From Streptomyces tanashiensis (GTDB lineage: Bacteria; Actinomycetota; Actinomycetes; Streptomycetales; Streptomycetaceae): a stretch of DNA of 64,000 bases. This document shows, piece after piece, positions 34,333 through 44,919 of this stretch (its first letter is position 1; each line of letters begins with the position of its first letter). The notes beneath the pieces were generated by a model. The model did no database searches. It saw only the letters and a program-made list of their open reading frames with translations, and was not told where the DNA came from. Both the position numbers and the translations under genes were made by a program. The DNA lies in NCBI RefSeq assembly GCF_014648895.1, contig NZ_BMRZ01000001.1, positions 1 to 64,000 on the forward strand, read 5' to 3'.

Positions 34333-34908
34333 CTACTGACCCTCCATCAGGACCCTGAGTCCCGCGGTGAGGTCGTCGGCGCTCGGCGCCGTGTCCGGGT
34401 CGACCATCCACTGGATCATGACCCCGGTCGCCAGCGCCTGGCAGAGCAGCCCCGCCACCCGGGCCTTCTCGGGGTCCTTCTCCGGGTCGATGCCGAGGAA
34501 GCCCTGGGCCATGCCGAGGCGGCCCTCGCGCTGCGGCTCCTTGATGGCCTCACGGAGCTTCTCGTCGTCGTCGATGCGTGTGACGACCTCGGTCTGCAGC
34601 TTCCAGACCGGACGGCTCGCCCCGGCGGCCGCGACGACCTGCTCCCAGACGGCGTGGAATCGTTCGTACGGGTCGGCCGGCAGCGTCTTCTCGCCCTCGG
34701 CCCCGGCCGCGCCGGCCCGGTCCCCCCACTCCTCGGTGAGCGCCAGGAAGGCCTGCTGGAGCAGGGCGTCCTTGGAGCCGTAGTGGTAGCCGATGGAGGC
34801 GAGGTTGGTGCCCGAGGCGGCGACGATGTCGCGCGCCGTGGTGCGCCTGTACCCCTTCTCCAGGAGGCAGCGCTTGGCGCCTTCGAGCAGGTCTTCCTTG
34901 TGTCCCAT
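34333..34908 (-). CDS. TetR-family transcriptional regulator
   Basis: 191 residues. HTH at about 8-50: LEGAKRCLLEKGYRRTTARD, IVAASGTNLASIGYHYGSKD. The C-terminal ligand domain (about 60-190) has DPYERFHAVWEQVV and ATGVMIQWMVDPDTAPSADD. TACAGT lies six bases before the ATG (leaderless). A long palindrome covers the promoter, so autorepression is likely. The target may be only itself, since serA is its upstream neighbour and reads away from a separate promoter. Ligand unknown. Confidence 0.9.
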   Translation of the reverse strand: MGHKEDLLEGAKRCLLEKGYRRTTARDIVAASGTNLASIGYHYGSKDALLQQAFLALTEEWGDRAGAAGAEGEKTLPADPYERFHAVWEQVVAAAGASRPVWKLQTEVVTRIDDDEKLREAIKEPQREGRLGMAQGFLGIDPEKDPEKARVAGLLCQALATGVMIQWMVDPDTAPSADDLTAGLRVLMEGQ

Positions 34909-34917
34909 GACAGCACT

Positions 34918-34968
34918 GTACCCGGCCTCTAGACACTTGTGTAAGACGAGCGTCTAGAGACCGGGTAC
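34918..34968. promoter_or_regulatory. 51-bp interrupted palindrome over the tetR promoter
   Basis: Arms GTACCCGG-c-CTCTAGAC (34918-34934) and GTCTAGAG-a-CCGGGTAC (34952-34968) match perfectly at 16 of 17 positions around a 17-base centre. The left arm overlaps the tetR -10 (TACAGT). It also lies 17 bases after the serA stop, so the RNA could serve as the serA terminator. Confidence 0.65.
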
Positions 34969-34984
34969 GGGCGAGCGGGGTGCG

Positions 34985-36574
34985 TCAGATCAGGTTGACC
35001 GAGCGGGCCGAGGCCGCGCCGATCTCCTCCGCGATCTCCGCGAGCACGGTGGCCGGCACCGTGTCGTCCACGGTGAGGACGACGAGCGCCTCGCCGCCCT
35101 CCTCCGCGCGCGCCACCTGCATGCCCGCGATGTTCAGACCGGCCTCGCCGAGGATCCGGCCCACCGTGCCGACGACACCCGGACGGTCCTCGTACCGCAG
35201 CACGACCATGTGGTCGGCGAGCGCCACGTCCACGTCGTAGTCGCCGACCGCGACGATCTTCTGGAGGTGCTTCGGGCCGGCCAGCGTGCCGGAGACCGCG
35301 ACCTCCTCGCCGCTCGAGAGCGTGCCGCGCACGGTGACCACGTTGCGGTGGTCGGGCGACTCGGAGCTCGTCGTCAGACGGACCTCGACACCGCGCTCCT
35401 GCGCGAACAGCGGGGCGTTGACGTACGACACGGTCTCGTCGACCACGTCCTCGAACACGCCCTTGAGCGCCGAGAGTTCGAGCACCTTCACGTCGTGCTG
35501 GGTGATCTCGCCGTAGACCTCGACGTCGAGACGGGCCGCGACCTCGCCCGCGAGGGCGGTGAAGATCCGGCCGAGCTTCTCCGCGAGCGGCAGACCCGGC
35601 TTCACGTCCTCCGCGATGACACCGCCCTGGACGTTGACCGCGTCCGGGACCAGCTCGCCCGCGAGCGCCAGGCGCACCGACTTGGCGACCGCGATACCGG
35701 CCTTCTCCTGGGCCTCGTCCGTGGAGGCGCCGAGGTGCGGGGTACAGACGACCTGGTCGAGCTCGAAGAGCGGGGAGTCCGTGCAGGGCTCCTTCGCGTA
35801 CACGTCGAGGCCCGCGCCGGCGACCCGGCCCTCCTTGAGCGCCGAGTACAGCGCCGTCTCGTCCACGATCCCGCCGCGCGCGGCGTTGACGATGCGGACG
35901 GAGGGCTTGACCTTGTGCAGCGCCTCGTCACCGATGAGACCGATGGTCTCCGGCGTCTTGGGCAGGTGGACGGTGATGAAGTCGGCGACCTCGAGCAGCT
36001 CGTCCAGGGCCAGCAGCTTCACGCCCATCTGGGCGGCGCGGGCCGGCTGCACGTAGGGGTCGTACGCGACGATCTTCATGCCGAAGGCGGACATGCGCTG
36101 GGCGACCAGGACGCCGATGCGGCCGAGGCCGACGACGCCGAGGGTCTTCTCGCTCAGCTCGACGCCGGTGTACTTGTTGCGCTTCCACTCGCCGTTCTTC
36201 AGCGCGGTGTTGGCCTGCGGGATGTTGCGCGCGGTGGCGACGAGCAGACCGCACGCGAGCTCGGCGGCGGTGACGATGTTCGAGGTCGGGGCGTTCACGA
36301 CCATCACGCCGGCCTTGGTGGCGGCGGAGACGTCGACGTTGTCCAGACCGACACCGGCACGGGCGACGACCCGGAGCTTGTTCGCGGCGGCGAGGGCCTC
36401 GGCGTCGACCTTGGTCGCGGAGCGGACCAGGATCGCGTCCACGTCGGCGATGGCGGGGATCAGCTCGGCGCGGTCGGCGCCGTTGCAGTGCCGGATCTCG
36501 AAGTCCGGGCCCAGCGCGTCGACGGTGGCGGGCGACAGCTCTTCAGCGATGAGTACGACAGGTTTCGAGCTCAC
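34985..36574 (-). CDS. serA: D-3-phosphoglycerate dehydrogenase (type I, ACT domain)
   Basis: 529 residues, first enzyme of serine synthesis. The GTG at 36574 follows a GAGGA sequence and gives the family N terminus (M)SSKPVVLIAEELSPATVDAL; the open frame continues 63 codons further. NAD-binding GVVGLGRIGVLVAQR, catalytic Arg in NAARGGIVDE, His in CTPHLGAST. After the catalytic part come the intervening allosteric-substrate-binding domain (about 310-450) and the C-terminal ACT domain (about 455-529: VLRYEDRPGVVGTVGRILGEA). This matches the long type I form found in mycobacteria, which is serine-inhibited. Confidence 0.96.
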   Translation of the reverse strand: MSSKPVVLIAEELSPATVDALGPDFEIRHCNGADRAELIPAIADVDAILVRSATKVDAEALAAANKLRVVARAGVGLDNVDVSAATKAGVMVVNAPTSNIVTAAELACGLLVATARNIPQANTALKNGEWKRNKYTGVELSEKTLGVVGLGRIGVLVAQRMSAFGMKIVAYDPYVQPARAAQMGVKLLALDELLEVADFITVHLPKTPETIGLIGDEALHKVKPSVRIVNAARGGIVDETALYSALKEGRVAGAGLDVYAKEPCTDSPLFELDQVVCTPHLGASTDEAQEKAGIAVAKSVRLALAGELVPDAVNVQGGVIAEDVKPGLPLAEKLGRIFTALAGEVAARLDVEVYGEITQHDVKVLELSALKGVFEDVVDETVSYVNAPLFAQERGVEVRLTTSSESPDHRNVVTVRGTLSSGEEVAVSGTLAGPKHLQKIVAVGDYDVDVALADHMVVLRYEDRPGVVGTVGRILGEAGLNIAGMQVARAEEGGEALVVLTVDDTVPATVLAEIAEEIGAASARSVNLI

Positions 36575-36771
36575 GTGAGTCCTCACAGGTCCAGTGCGGA
36601 CGGCCGTCCCGACGGCCGCAGGCGGTGGAGGGGGCTTGCCGCGTGAAAGCGCACGACGCTGTGGGCCTGACGCGTATGTTGTTGAGCAGTGTAGTGGTGC
36701 GTCGGCGCCGTTCATGCGCCTCGTTGGAAGGATCACCCGTCCGTGGTTGGACGGGGTGTCCAACGATGTGG

Positions 36772-36802
36772 CGAGGGGCCGGACACACCGTCCGGCCCCT
36801 CG
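36772..36802 (-). terminator. terminator of the ilvB-ilvN-ilvC operon
   Basis: Perfect 13-base inverted repeat CGAGGGGCCGGAC / GTCCGGCCCCTCG, loop ACACC, ten bases beyond the ilvC stop. Confidence 0.8.
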
Positions 36803-36811
36803 CCCGAAGGC

Positions 36812-38460
<1,649 letters not shown>

Positions 38461-38490
38461 GTCTGGGTCTCTTCCTTTTCGCTCTTCGCC

Positions 38491-40335
38491 TCAGTCGTCT
38501 TCGCCGTCGCCGAAGTCGGGGCGGACGCCCCGCGCGGCCATGACCTCGTCGTTCGAGGTGCCGGCGGCGACCATCGGCCAGACCTGGGCGTCCTCGTGGA
38601 CGATGAAGTCGATCACGACCGGGCGGTCGTTGATGGCGTTGGCCTCGGCGATGACCTTGTCCAGGTCGGCCGGGTCCTCACAGCGCAGGGCGACACAGCC
38701 CATGGCCTCGGAGAGCTTGACGAAGTCGGGGACGCGGGTGCCCTTGTTCGCCTGGACGTCGTCCGGGCCGGAGTGCAGGACGGTGTTCGAGTAGCGCTGG
38801 TTGTAGAAGAGCGTCTGCCACTGACGGACCATGCCCAGGGCGCCGTTGTTGATGATGGCGACCTTGATCGGGATGTTGTTCAGGGCGCAGGTGGTGAGCT
38901 CCTGGTTGGTCATCTGGAAGCAGCCGTCGCCGTCGACCGCCCAGACCGTGCGGTCCGGCATGCCGGCCTTGGCGCCCATCGCGGCGGGGACCGCGTAGCC
39001 CATCGTCCCGGCGCCGCCGGAGTTCAGCCAGGTGGCCGGCTGCTCGTAGTCGATGAAGTGGGCGGCCCACATCTGGTGCTGGCCGACACCCGCGGCGAAG
39101 ATCGTGCCCTCCGGCGCGAGCTGGCCGATGCGCTGGATGACCTGCTGCGGCGAGAGGCTGCCGTCCTCCGGCAGGTCGTAGCCGAGCGGGTAGGTCTCGC
39201 GCCAGCGGCTCAGGTCGCTCCACCAGGCGGTGTAGTCGCCCTTGTTGCCCTCGCTGTGCTCGGCCTGGACGGCCTGGACCAGGTCGGCGATGACCTCGCG
39301 GGCGTCACCGACGATCGGGACGTCGGCGGCGCGGTTCTTGCCGATCTCGGCCGGGTCGATGTCCGCGTGGACGATCTTGGCGTACGGGGCGAAGCTGTCG
39401 AGCTTGCCGGTGACGCGGTCGTCGAAGCGGGCGCCGAGGGCGACGATCAGGTCGGCCTTCTGCAGCGCGGTGACGGCGGTGACCGCGCCGTGCATGCCCG
39501 GCATGCCGACGTGCAGCGGGTGGCTGTCGGGGAACGCGCCGAGCGCCATCAGGGTCGTGGTGACCGGGGCGCCGGTGAGCTCGGCGAGGATCTTCAGCTC
39601 GGCGGTGGCGCCGGCCTTGATGACGCCGCCGCCGACGTACAGGACGGGCCGCTTGGCGGCGCTGATCAGCTTGGCGGCCTCGCGGATCTGCTTGGCGTGC
39701 GGCTTGGTCACCGGGCGGTAGCCGGGCAGGTCGGTCTGCGGCGGCCAGCTGAAGGTGGTCTTCGCCTGCAGGGCGTCCTTGGCGATGTCGACCAGGACCG
39801 GGCCCGGGCGGCCGGTGGAGGCGATGTGGAAGGCCTCGGCGATCGTCCGCGGGATGTCCTCGGCCTTGGTGACGAGGAAGTTGTGCTTGGTGATCGGCAT
39901 CGTGATGCCGCAGATGTCCGCCTCCTGGAAGGCGTCCGTGCCGATCGCCTTCGAGGCGACCTGGCCGGTGATCGCGACCAGCGGGACCGAGTCCATGTGC
40001 GCGTCGGCGATCGGGGTGACCAGGTTGGTCGCGCCGGGGCCCGAAGTCGCCATGCAGACGCCGACCTTGCCGGTGGCCTGGGCGTAACCGGTGGCGGCGT
40101 GGCCCGCCCCCTGCTCGTGACGGACGAGGATGTGACGCACCCGCTGCGAGTCCATCATCGGGTCGTAGGCGGGGAGGATCGCGCCGCCGGGGATGCCGAA
40201 GACGGTGTCGGCGCCCACTTCCTCGAGAGAACGGATGAGGGACTGCGCACCCGTGACGTGCTCGACGGTGGTGGCGGGCTGCGCGCCGTTACGGGGCCGC
40301 GGCTGCGGATGGTGCCCGGTGGCCTGCTCGGTCAT
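38491..40335 (-). CDS. ilvB: acetolactate synthase large (catalytic) subunit
   Basis: 614 residues, ThDP- and FAD-dependent. Makes acetolactate or acetohydroxybutyrate. The ATG at 40335 was preferred over one six bases upstream because an AGAAGAG ribosome site is then six bases away. Catalytic Glu in [21 protein letters not shown]-region [12 protein letters not shown], ThDP/Mg motif [18 protein letters not shown] ending [14 protein letters not shown]. First structural gene of ilvB-ilvN-ilvC, preceded by a leader peptide and an attenuator. Confidence 0.97.
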   Translation of the reverse strand: MTEQATGHHPQPRPRNGAQPATTVEHVTGAQSLIRSLEEVGADTVFGIPGGAILPAYDPMMDSQRVRHILVRHEQGAGHAATGYAQATGKVGVCMATSGPGATNLVTPIADAHMDSVPLVAITGQVASKAIGTDAFQEADICGITMPITKHNFLVTKAEDIPRTIAEAFHIASTGRPGPVLVDIAKDALQAKTTFSWPPQTDLPGYRPVTKPHAKQIREAAKLISAAKRPVLYVGGGVIKAGATAELKILAELTGAPVTTTLMALGAFPDSHPLHVGMPGMHGAVTAVTALQKADLIVALGARFDDRVTGKLDSFAPYAKIVHADIDPAEIGKNRAADVPIVGDAREVIADLVQAVQAEHSEGNKGDYTAWWSDLSRWRETYPLGYDLPEDGSLSPQQVIQRIGQLAPEGTIFAAGVGQHQMWAAHFIDYEQPATWLNSGGAGTMGYAVPAAMGAKAGMPDRTVWAVDGDGCFQMTNQELTTCALNNIPIKVAIINNGALGMVRQWQTLFYNQRYSNTVLHSGPDDVQANKGTRVPDFVKLSEAMGCVALRCEDPADLDKVIAEANAINDRPVVIDFIVHEDAQVWPMVAAGTSNDEVMAARGVRPDFGDGEDD

Positions 40336-40414
40336 CAGCATCTCTTCTCGAGGCAGAGGGTTTTTGCGAGGTGTTGTGCGAGGTTTACGTCGTTTTGGGG
40401 TGAGCCAGTGCAAC

Positions 40415-40448
40415 AAAAAACCCCTCGTGCCGTGAGGCAAGCGAGGGG
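40415..40448 (-). terminator. transcription attenuator in the ilvB leader
   Basis: Stem of 7 pairs (CCCCTCG 40421-40427 with CGAGGGG 40442-40448) capped by TGCC-GTGA-GGCA, followed in the RNA by UUUUUU (40415-40420). It stands 45 bases after the leader peptide stop and 80 bases before ilvB: a terminator inside a leader. Confidence 0.85.
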
Positions 40449-40492
40449 AGCGCGTCGGGTGCGTTCTCAGCGGGACCTACGGGGGCCCTGCC

Positions 40493-40534
40493 TCAGCCGA
40501 CGCGCTTTCCAAGTACGAGAATTCGGGTGCGCAT
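40493..40534 (-). CDS. ilvB leader peptide (Ile-Leu-Val-Leu)
   Basis: MRTRILVLGKRVG, 13 residues and TGA. Four consecutive branched-chain codons (residues 5-8) make it a classical attenuation sensor; leader peptides of this type upstream of actinobacterial ilvB are described. The -10 hexamer GAGGGT is seven bases before the ATG, so the leader is translated from a leaderless end. The codons for the regulatory residues are ATT CTC GTA CTT, mostly rare in this genome, which should sharpen the response to low charged tRNA. Confidence 0.88.
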   Translation of the reverse strand: MRTRILVLGKRVG

Positions 40535-40541
40535 GGCACTG

Positions 40542-40571
40542 ACCCTCCCTCTCCGCCCTCACCACTGTCAA
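40542..40571 (-). promoter_or_regulatory. promoter of the ilvBNC operon
   Basis: TTGACA (40566-40571 on the minus strand), 18-base spacer and GAGGGT (40542-40547): a perfect -35 and a Streptomyces-type -10, predicting +1 at or just before the leader peptide ATG. Confidence 0.7.
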
Positions 40572-40592
40572 GTGGGTGGGACAGGCGTCTCA

Positions 40593-43500
40593 TTATTTGA
40601 GCGGATCGGGGGACGGTTTCCCGACACGCACGGGCACCGCTCCGGGCAGCGGGTACTCGTCCCGTACGAGGGCCCTGCGCAGCCGGTACTCGTCGAGCGG
40701 GCCCGAGAAGGCCATGCCCTGGGCGTGGCTGCACCCCATCGCGCGCAGGGCGATGACCTGCTCCGGGACGTCGACGCCCTCGGCGACGGTCTGCATGCCG
40801 AGCTCACCGGCGATGCGCAGCACCCCACGCGTGATCTTGCGGAGCCGGGCCGACTCGACGACGCCTTCGACGAGCCCGCGGTCCAGTTTCAGTATGTCGA
40901 CGGGGAGCCTCCGCAGGGCGTTGATCGCCATGTGTCCGCTGCCGAACCCGTCGAGCGCGATCCGCACGCCGAGCCGACGCAGGGTGACCAGGCGCTGCTC
41001 CAGCTCGTCGAGCGAGGTCCGGGGGTCGCTGTCGGCGAGCTCCACGATCAGCGAGCCGGACGGCAGCCCGTGCCGGGTGAGCAGTGACTCGACCGAGCCG
41101 AGCGGCAGCGAGCGGTCCAGGAGGCGCCGGGCGGAGAGCCGGATGGACACGGGCGTACGGTGGCCGATCTCCGCCCGCTCGGCGGCCTGCTCCACGGCCT
41201 CCTCCAGCAGCCAGCGGCCGAGCTCGGCGGTGCGCTCGCCGTCGTCGGTGACCCGGAGGTACTCGGCCGGGGTGAAGAGGATGCCCTGGCTGGAGCGCCA
41301 GCGGGCCTGGGCGCTGACGGCGGAGATCCGGCCGGTGGAGAGGTCGACGACCGGCTGGTGGAGCAGGGCGAACTCGCCGTCGTGGAGGGCGGTGCGCAGC
41401 CGGGCGGCCAGCTCGGTCCGCCGGACCACCTCGGCCTGCATCTGCGGGGCGTAGAGCTCGACGCGGTCCTTGCCGGCGGCCTTGGCCCGGTACATGGCGA
41501 GGTCGGCGTTGCGCAGCAGGTCGCCGGCCTCGATGCCGGGCTCGGCGAAGGCGACGCCGATGGAGGCGGCGACCCGTACCTCGTTCCCGCCGTCCACGCG
41601 GTAGGGCTGGGAGAGCGTGAGCCGGAGGCGGTCGGCGATCTCCTGGACCTGGTTCCGGCGGGCGGCCCGGTCGCGTCCGCCGTCGCCGAGGATGAGCGCG
41701 GCGAACTCGTCGCCGCCGAGCCGGGCGGCGGTGTCCCCGGCCCGTACGGAGTCGTGGAGGCGGCGGGCGGCCTGGACGAGCAGGTCGTCGCCCGCCTGGT
41801 GGCCGAGGCGGTCGTTGACCCCCTTGAAGCCGTCGAGGTCGATGAAGAGCACGGCGGTGCCGGGGTCCGAGGAGCGCCGGCCGCTGAGCGCCTGCCGGAC
41901 CCGCCGGGTGAAGAGGGCGCGGTTGGGCAGGTCGGTGAGCGGGTCGTGCTCGGCGTTGTGCTGCAACTGGGCCTGGAGGCGGACGCGTTCGGTGACGTCG
42001 CGGCTGTTGAAGATCAGGCCGCCCTGGTGCCGGTTGACGGTCGACTCGACGTTGAGCCAGTCGCCGCGGCCCGAGCGGAAGCGGCACTCGATCCGGGTGG
42101 TGGGCTCCTCGGCGGGCGAGACGGCCAGGAAGCGGCGCACCTCGTGGACGACCGCGCCGAGGTCCTCGGGGTGGATGAGGGAGGCGAGCTCGGAGCCGAT
42201 GAGTTCGTCGGCCTCCCGTCCGTACACGCCGGAGGCGGCCGGGCTGACGTAGCGCAGCATCCCGGTGGGCGCGGCGATCATGATGACGTCGCTGGAGCCC
42301 TGTACGAGCGACCTGAAGTGGTTCTCCTTCTGGGCCAGTTCGTGGGTGAGGGCGATGTTGTCGAGGAGCATGATGCCCTGGCGCACGACGAGGGCGAGCA
42401 CGACCGTGCAGCCGGTGAGGACGACGACGCGGTCGATCCGCCGCCCCTCGACGACGTTGTACAGGATGCCGAGGGTGCAGACCGCGGCGGCGAGGTACGG
42501 GGTGAGGGCGGCGAGCGAGCCGGCGACCGGGCGGCTGTGGAGCCAGGGGCCGCGCGCGGTGGCCGCGCTGTCCGGTGGACGGCGCACTCCCCAGGGCGCG
42601 TAGGCGAGCAGCAGCGAGCCGGCGAACCAGCCGGCGTCGAGCAGCTGGCCGGAGGCGTAGTTCTCGCGGAGCAGCGGCGAGGTGAACAGGGCGTCGCACA
42701 GCACGGTCAGGGCGAGCGCGGCGATCGCCGTGTTCGTCGCCGAGCGGTTGGCCTGCGAGCGCCGGAAGTGCAGCACGAGGACCATGCTGACGAGCACGAT
42801 GTCGAGCAGCGGGTACGCGAGCGACAGCGCGGCCTGGGCGACGGACTCGCCCTCGAAGTGCGCGGTGCGGGCGAGGGCGAGGCTCCAGGACAGCGTGAGC
42901 AGGGAGCCGCCGATGAGCCAGGCGTCGAGTCCCAGGCACACCCAGCCGGCCCGGGTGACGGGCTTCTTGGCGAGGACGAGGAGGCCCACGATGGCGGGCG
43001 GCGCGAAGAGTAAGAAGAAGAGATCCGCGACGGAGGAGTCCGGCACCTCGGCGCGGAGCACGACCTCGTACCAGCCCCAGACGGCGTTCCCCGCGGCCGC
43101 CATGAAGGAGGAGAAGGCGAAGAGCAGCCAGGCCGGGCGGGCGCTGCCGCGGTGGGTGCGGCCGTAGAGGAAGCAGGAGACGGCGGCGGTGAACGCGGCG
43201 GCGCTGAGCCCGAAGTCGCCCATGAAGAGCGCCAGTCGGGGGGATCCCCAGCCGAGGGAGGCGCCGGTGGTGTAGGCCGCGCAGACGAGTCCGAGGGCGA
43301 CCTGGGCGGCGGCCCCGCCGAGGCGGGGGCGCCCGGGGTCCGGGTGCCCGGAGCCGCCGGCGCCGCCGACGGGGCGGCGCGTGATGACCGCCCCGGGCGC
43401 GCTCACCGGATCCTCCGGTGCCGCGCCGCCGCACCCGGCCGCGTCGTGCGGCCGCGCCGCCGGCTCGTCGGCACCCCCGGGGGCGTGCCCGCCGCGGTCA

Positions 43501-43709
43501 TGGGCGTCACGGTCGCGGGTGTCGCGGCCGGCGTCCTGCGGCTCGGCGGCGCGTGGCGTCCGGTGTGGCACCGCCTGGTCCGGCACCGACGGTGCGAGGC
43601 CCGTGGCGAGGCGTGGAAGGCTCGCCGGCGGCGGTGTCGCCGCGTCGGATCGTCGGTCCTCCGGCCGTGCTTCACCCGTCGCCCCCCTCGGAATCTGATG
43701 TCCCGTCAC
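40593..43709 (-). CDS. cdgF: membrane GGDEF-EAL protein with PAS domain, CdgF-like (EAL degenerate)
   Basis: 1038 residues from a GTG with GGGGAG four bases upstream; the frame is open 23 codons further, so the start is moderately certain. A Pro/Ala/Arg-rich disordered N terminus of about 120 residues precedes about 8 transmembrane helices (about 125-400) and a PAS domain (about 425-545, NHFRSLVQGSSDVIMIAAP). The GGDEF domain has an intact LGGDEF at 664-669. In the EAL domain, EALxRW is SAQARW (799-804), DDFG is DGFG (920) and the usual Asn of VNLS is Arg (IRLS), so phosphodiesterase activity is unlikely. Leu233 is encoded by TTA. Named by resemblance to Streptomyces CdgF, from memory. Confidence 0.85.
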   Translation of the reverse strand: MTGHQIPRGATGEARPEDRRSDAATPPPASLPRLATGLAPSVPDQAVPHRTPRAAEPQDAGRDTRDRDAHDRGGHAPGGADEPAARPHDAAGCGGAAPEDPVSAPGAVITRRPVGGAGGSGHPDPGRPRLGGAAAQVALGLVCAAYTTGASLGWGSPRLALFMGDFGLSAAAFTAAVSCFLYGRTHRGSARPAWLLFAFSSFMAAAGNAVWGWYEVVLRAEVPDSSVADLFFLLFAPPAIVGLLVLAKKPVTRAGWVCLGLDAWLIGGSLLTLSWSLALARTAHFEGESVAQAALSLAYPLLDIVLVSMVLVLHFRRSQANRSATNTAIAALALTVLCDALFTSPLLRENYASGQLLDAGWFAGSLLLAYAPWGVRRPPDSAATARGPWLHSRPVAGSLAALTPYLAAAVCTLGILYNVVEGRRIDRVVVLTGCTVVLALVVRQGIMLLDNIALTHELAQKENHFRSLVQGSSDVIMIAAPTGMLRYVSPAASGVYGREADELIGSELASLIHPEDLGAVVHEVRRFLAVSPAEEPTTRIECRFRSGRGDWLNVESTVNRHQGGLIFNSRDVTERVRLQAQLQHNAEHDPLTDLPNRALFTRRVRQALSGRRSSDPGTAVLFIDLDGFKGVNDRLGHQAGDDLLVQAARRLHDSVRAGDTAARLGGDEFAALILGDGGRDRAARRNQVQEIADRLRLTLSQPYRVDGGNEVRVAASIGVAFAEPGIEAGDLLRNADLAMYRAKAAGKDRVELYAPQMQAEVVRRTELAARLRTALHDGEFALLHQPVVDLSTGRISAVSAQARWRSSQGILFTPAEYLRVTDDGERTAELGRWLLEEAVEQAAERAEIGHRTPVSIRLSARRLLDRSLPLGSVESLLTRHGLPSGSLIVELADSDPRTSLDELEQRLVTLRRLGVRIALDGFGSGHMAINALRRLPVDILKLDRGLVEGVVESARLRKITRGVLRIAGELGMQTVAEGVDVPEQVIALRAMGCSHAQGMAFSGPLDEYRLRRALVRDEYPLPGAVPVRVGKPSPDPLK

Positions 43710-43878
43710 TTCGCTCCCCAGCGTCAGCCCGTTCTCGACGCAGTCCCCCGCCACCGGACGATACACCAGGACCGTCACTCAGGGACAGGGTCGCAGTACT
43801 CTCCGTGACGATCAGGGGGCTTGTGTGCGGCGCGTGTCGGGGGCGCGCCACCCGACCGGCCGGAGCGCGGCCCTCCGG

Positions 43879-44844
43879 TCAGCCGGTGGTGAGGAGGACG
43901 TTGGCCAACTCCTCGCCCGCCGCGAACCGCCGCAACTGTCCCGCGATCAGCCGCTTCGCCCTCGGCATGAAGGCCGAAGTGGAACCTCCCACATGGGGAC
44001 TGATCAGGACACCGGGAGCGTGCCACAGAGGGTGCCCGGCCGGCAGCGGTTCCGGGTCGGTGACGTCGAGCGCCGCCGTGATCCTGCCGCTCTCGACCTC
44101 CTTGAGCAGCGCGGACGTGTCGACGACCGGGCCCCGGGCGACGTTCACCAGGAGCGCCCCGTCCTTCATCCTCGCCAGGAACCCGGCGTCGGCGAGACGG
44201 GTGGTCTCGGGCGTGAGCGGAGTGGAGAGCACGACCACGTCCGCCTCCGGCAGCAGTGCGGGCAGGTCCGCCAGGGCGTGCACCGGGCCGCGCTCTGTGG
44301 TGCGCGCGGAGCGCGCGACGCGCGCCACCCGCGCGCACTCGAAGGGCGCGAGCCGGTCCTCGATGGCGGCGCCGATCGATCCGTACCCGACGATCAGGAC
44401 GGACTTGTCGGCGAGCGCCGGGTAGAAGCCGGCCCGCCACTCCTCGGCGTCCTGGCCGCGCACGAACCCCGGGATGCCGCGCAGCGAGGCGAGGATCAGG
44501 GCGAGCGTGAGCTCGGCGGTGCTGGCCTCGTGGACGCCCCTGGCGTTGCAGAGGGCGACCCCCGGCCGCAGCGAGCCGATGCCCGGCGTGACGTGGTCGA
44601 TGCCGGCGGAGAGGGTCTGCACGACCCGGAGGGAGGTCATCCCGGCCAGCGGCCGCACGGCGATCTCCGAGCCCTTCATGTACGGGACGACGTAGAACGC
44701 GCAGCGCGCCGGATCGGCGGGGAATTCGGGACCGCCGTCCCAGAAGCGGTAGTTCAGGCCCGACTCACCGGGCGCGGGGAGCCCCTCGATCTCGTCGGCG
44801 GGAACGGGAAGCCACACGTCAGCGGTCGTGTCTTCGAATCTCAT
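43879..44844 (-). CDS. D-isomer-specific 2-hydroxyacid dehydrogenase
   Basis: 321 residues. Rossmann motif SVLIVGYGSIGAAIEDRL (about 147-164). Catalytic Arg in VNVARGPVVDTSALL, Glu in DVTDPEPLPAGHP and His in ISPHVGGST. The family reduces 2-keto acids such as glyoxylate, hydroxypyruvate or phenylpyruvate; substrate not decided by sequence. TAGCCT lies seven bases before the ATG, and no ribosome site is seen. It is divergent from the aldo/keto reductase gene across about 75 bases. Confidence 0.9.
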   Translation of the reverse strand: MRFEDTTADVWLPVPADEIEGLPAPGESGLNYRFWDGGPEFPADPARCAFYVVPYMKGSEIAVRPLAGMTSLRVVQTLSAGIDHVTPGIGSLRPGVALCNARGVHEASTAELTLALILASLRGIPGFVRGQDAEEWRAGFYPALADKSVLIVGYGSIGAAIEDRLAPFECARVARVARSARTTERGPVHALADLPALLPEADVVVLSTPLTPETTRLADAGFLARMKDGALLVNVARGPVVDTSALLKEVESGRITAALDVTDPEPLPAGHPLWHAPGVLISPHVGGSTSAFMPRAKRLIAGQLRRFAAGEELANVLLTTG

Positions 44845-44851
44845 GACCGGG

Positions 44852-44857
44852 AGGCTA
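44852..44857 (-). promoter_or_regulatory. -10 element of the leaderless hydroxyacid dehydrogenase gene
   Basis: TAGCCT on the minus strand, seven bases before the ATG at 44844. Confidence 0.35.
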
Positions 44858-44919
44858 TGCGAAGAATCCCGGGCGCCATTGGTTACTTTGGGGGACGGCA
44901 CAGGGAGGGGTACCGGCAG

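Noticed and set aside
34927..34959. CTCTAGAC...GTCTAGAG as a DasR or other GntR site.
   Set aside because: The spacing of 17 bases between arms differs from the continuous DasR palindrome; better explained as the operator of the adjacent TetR gene or as a hairpin.
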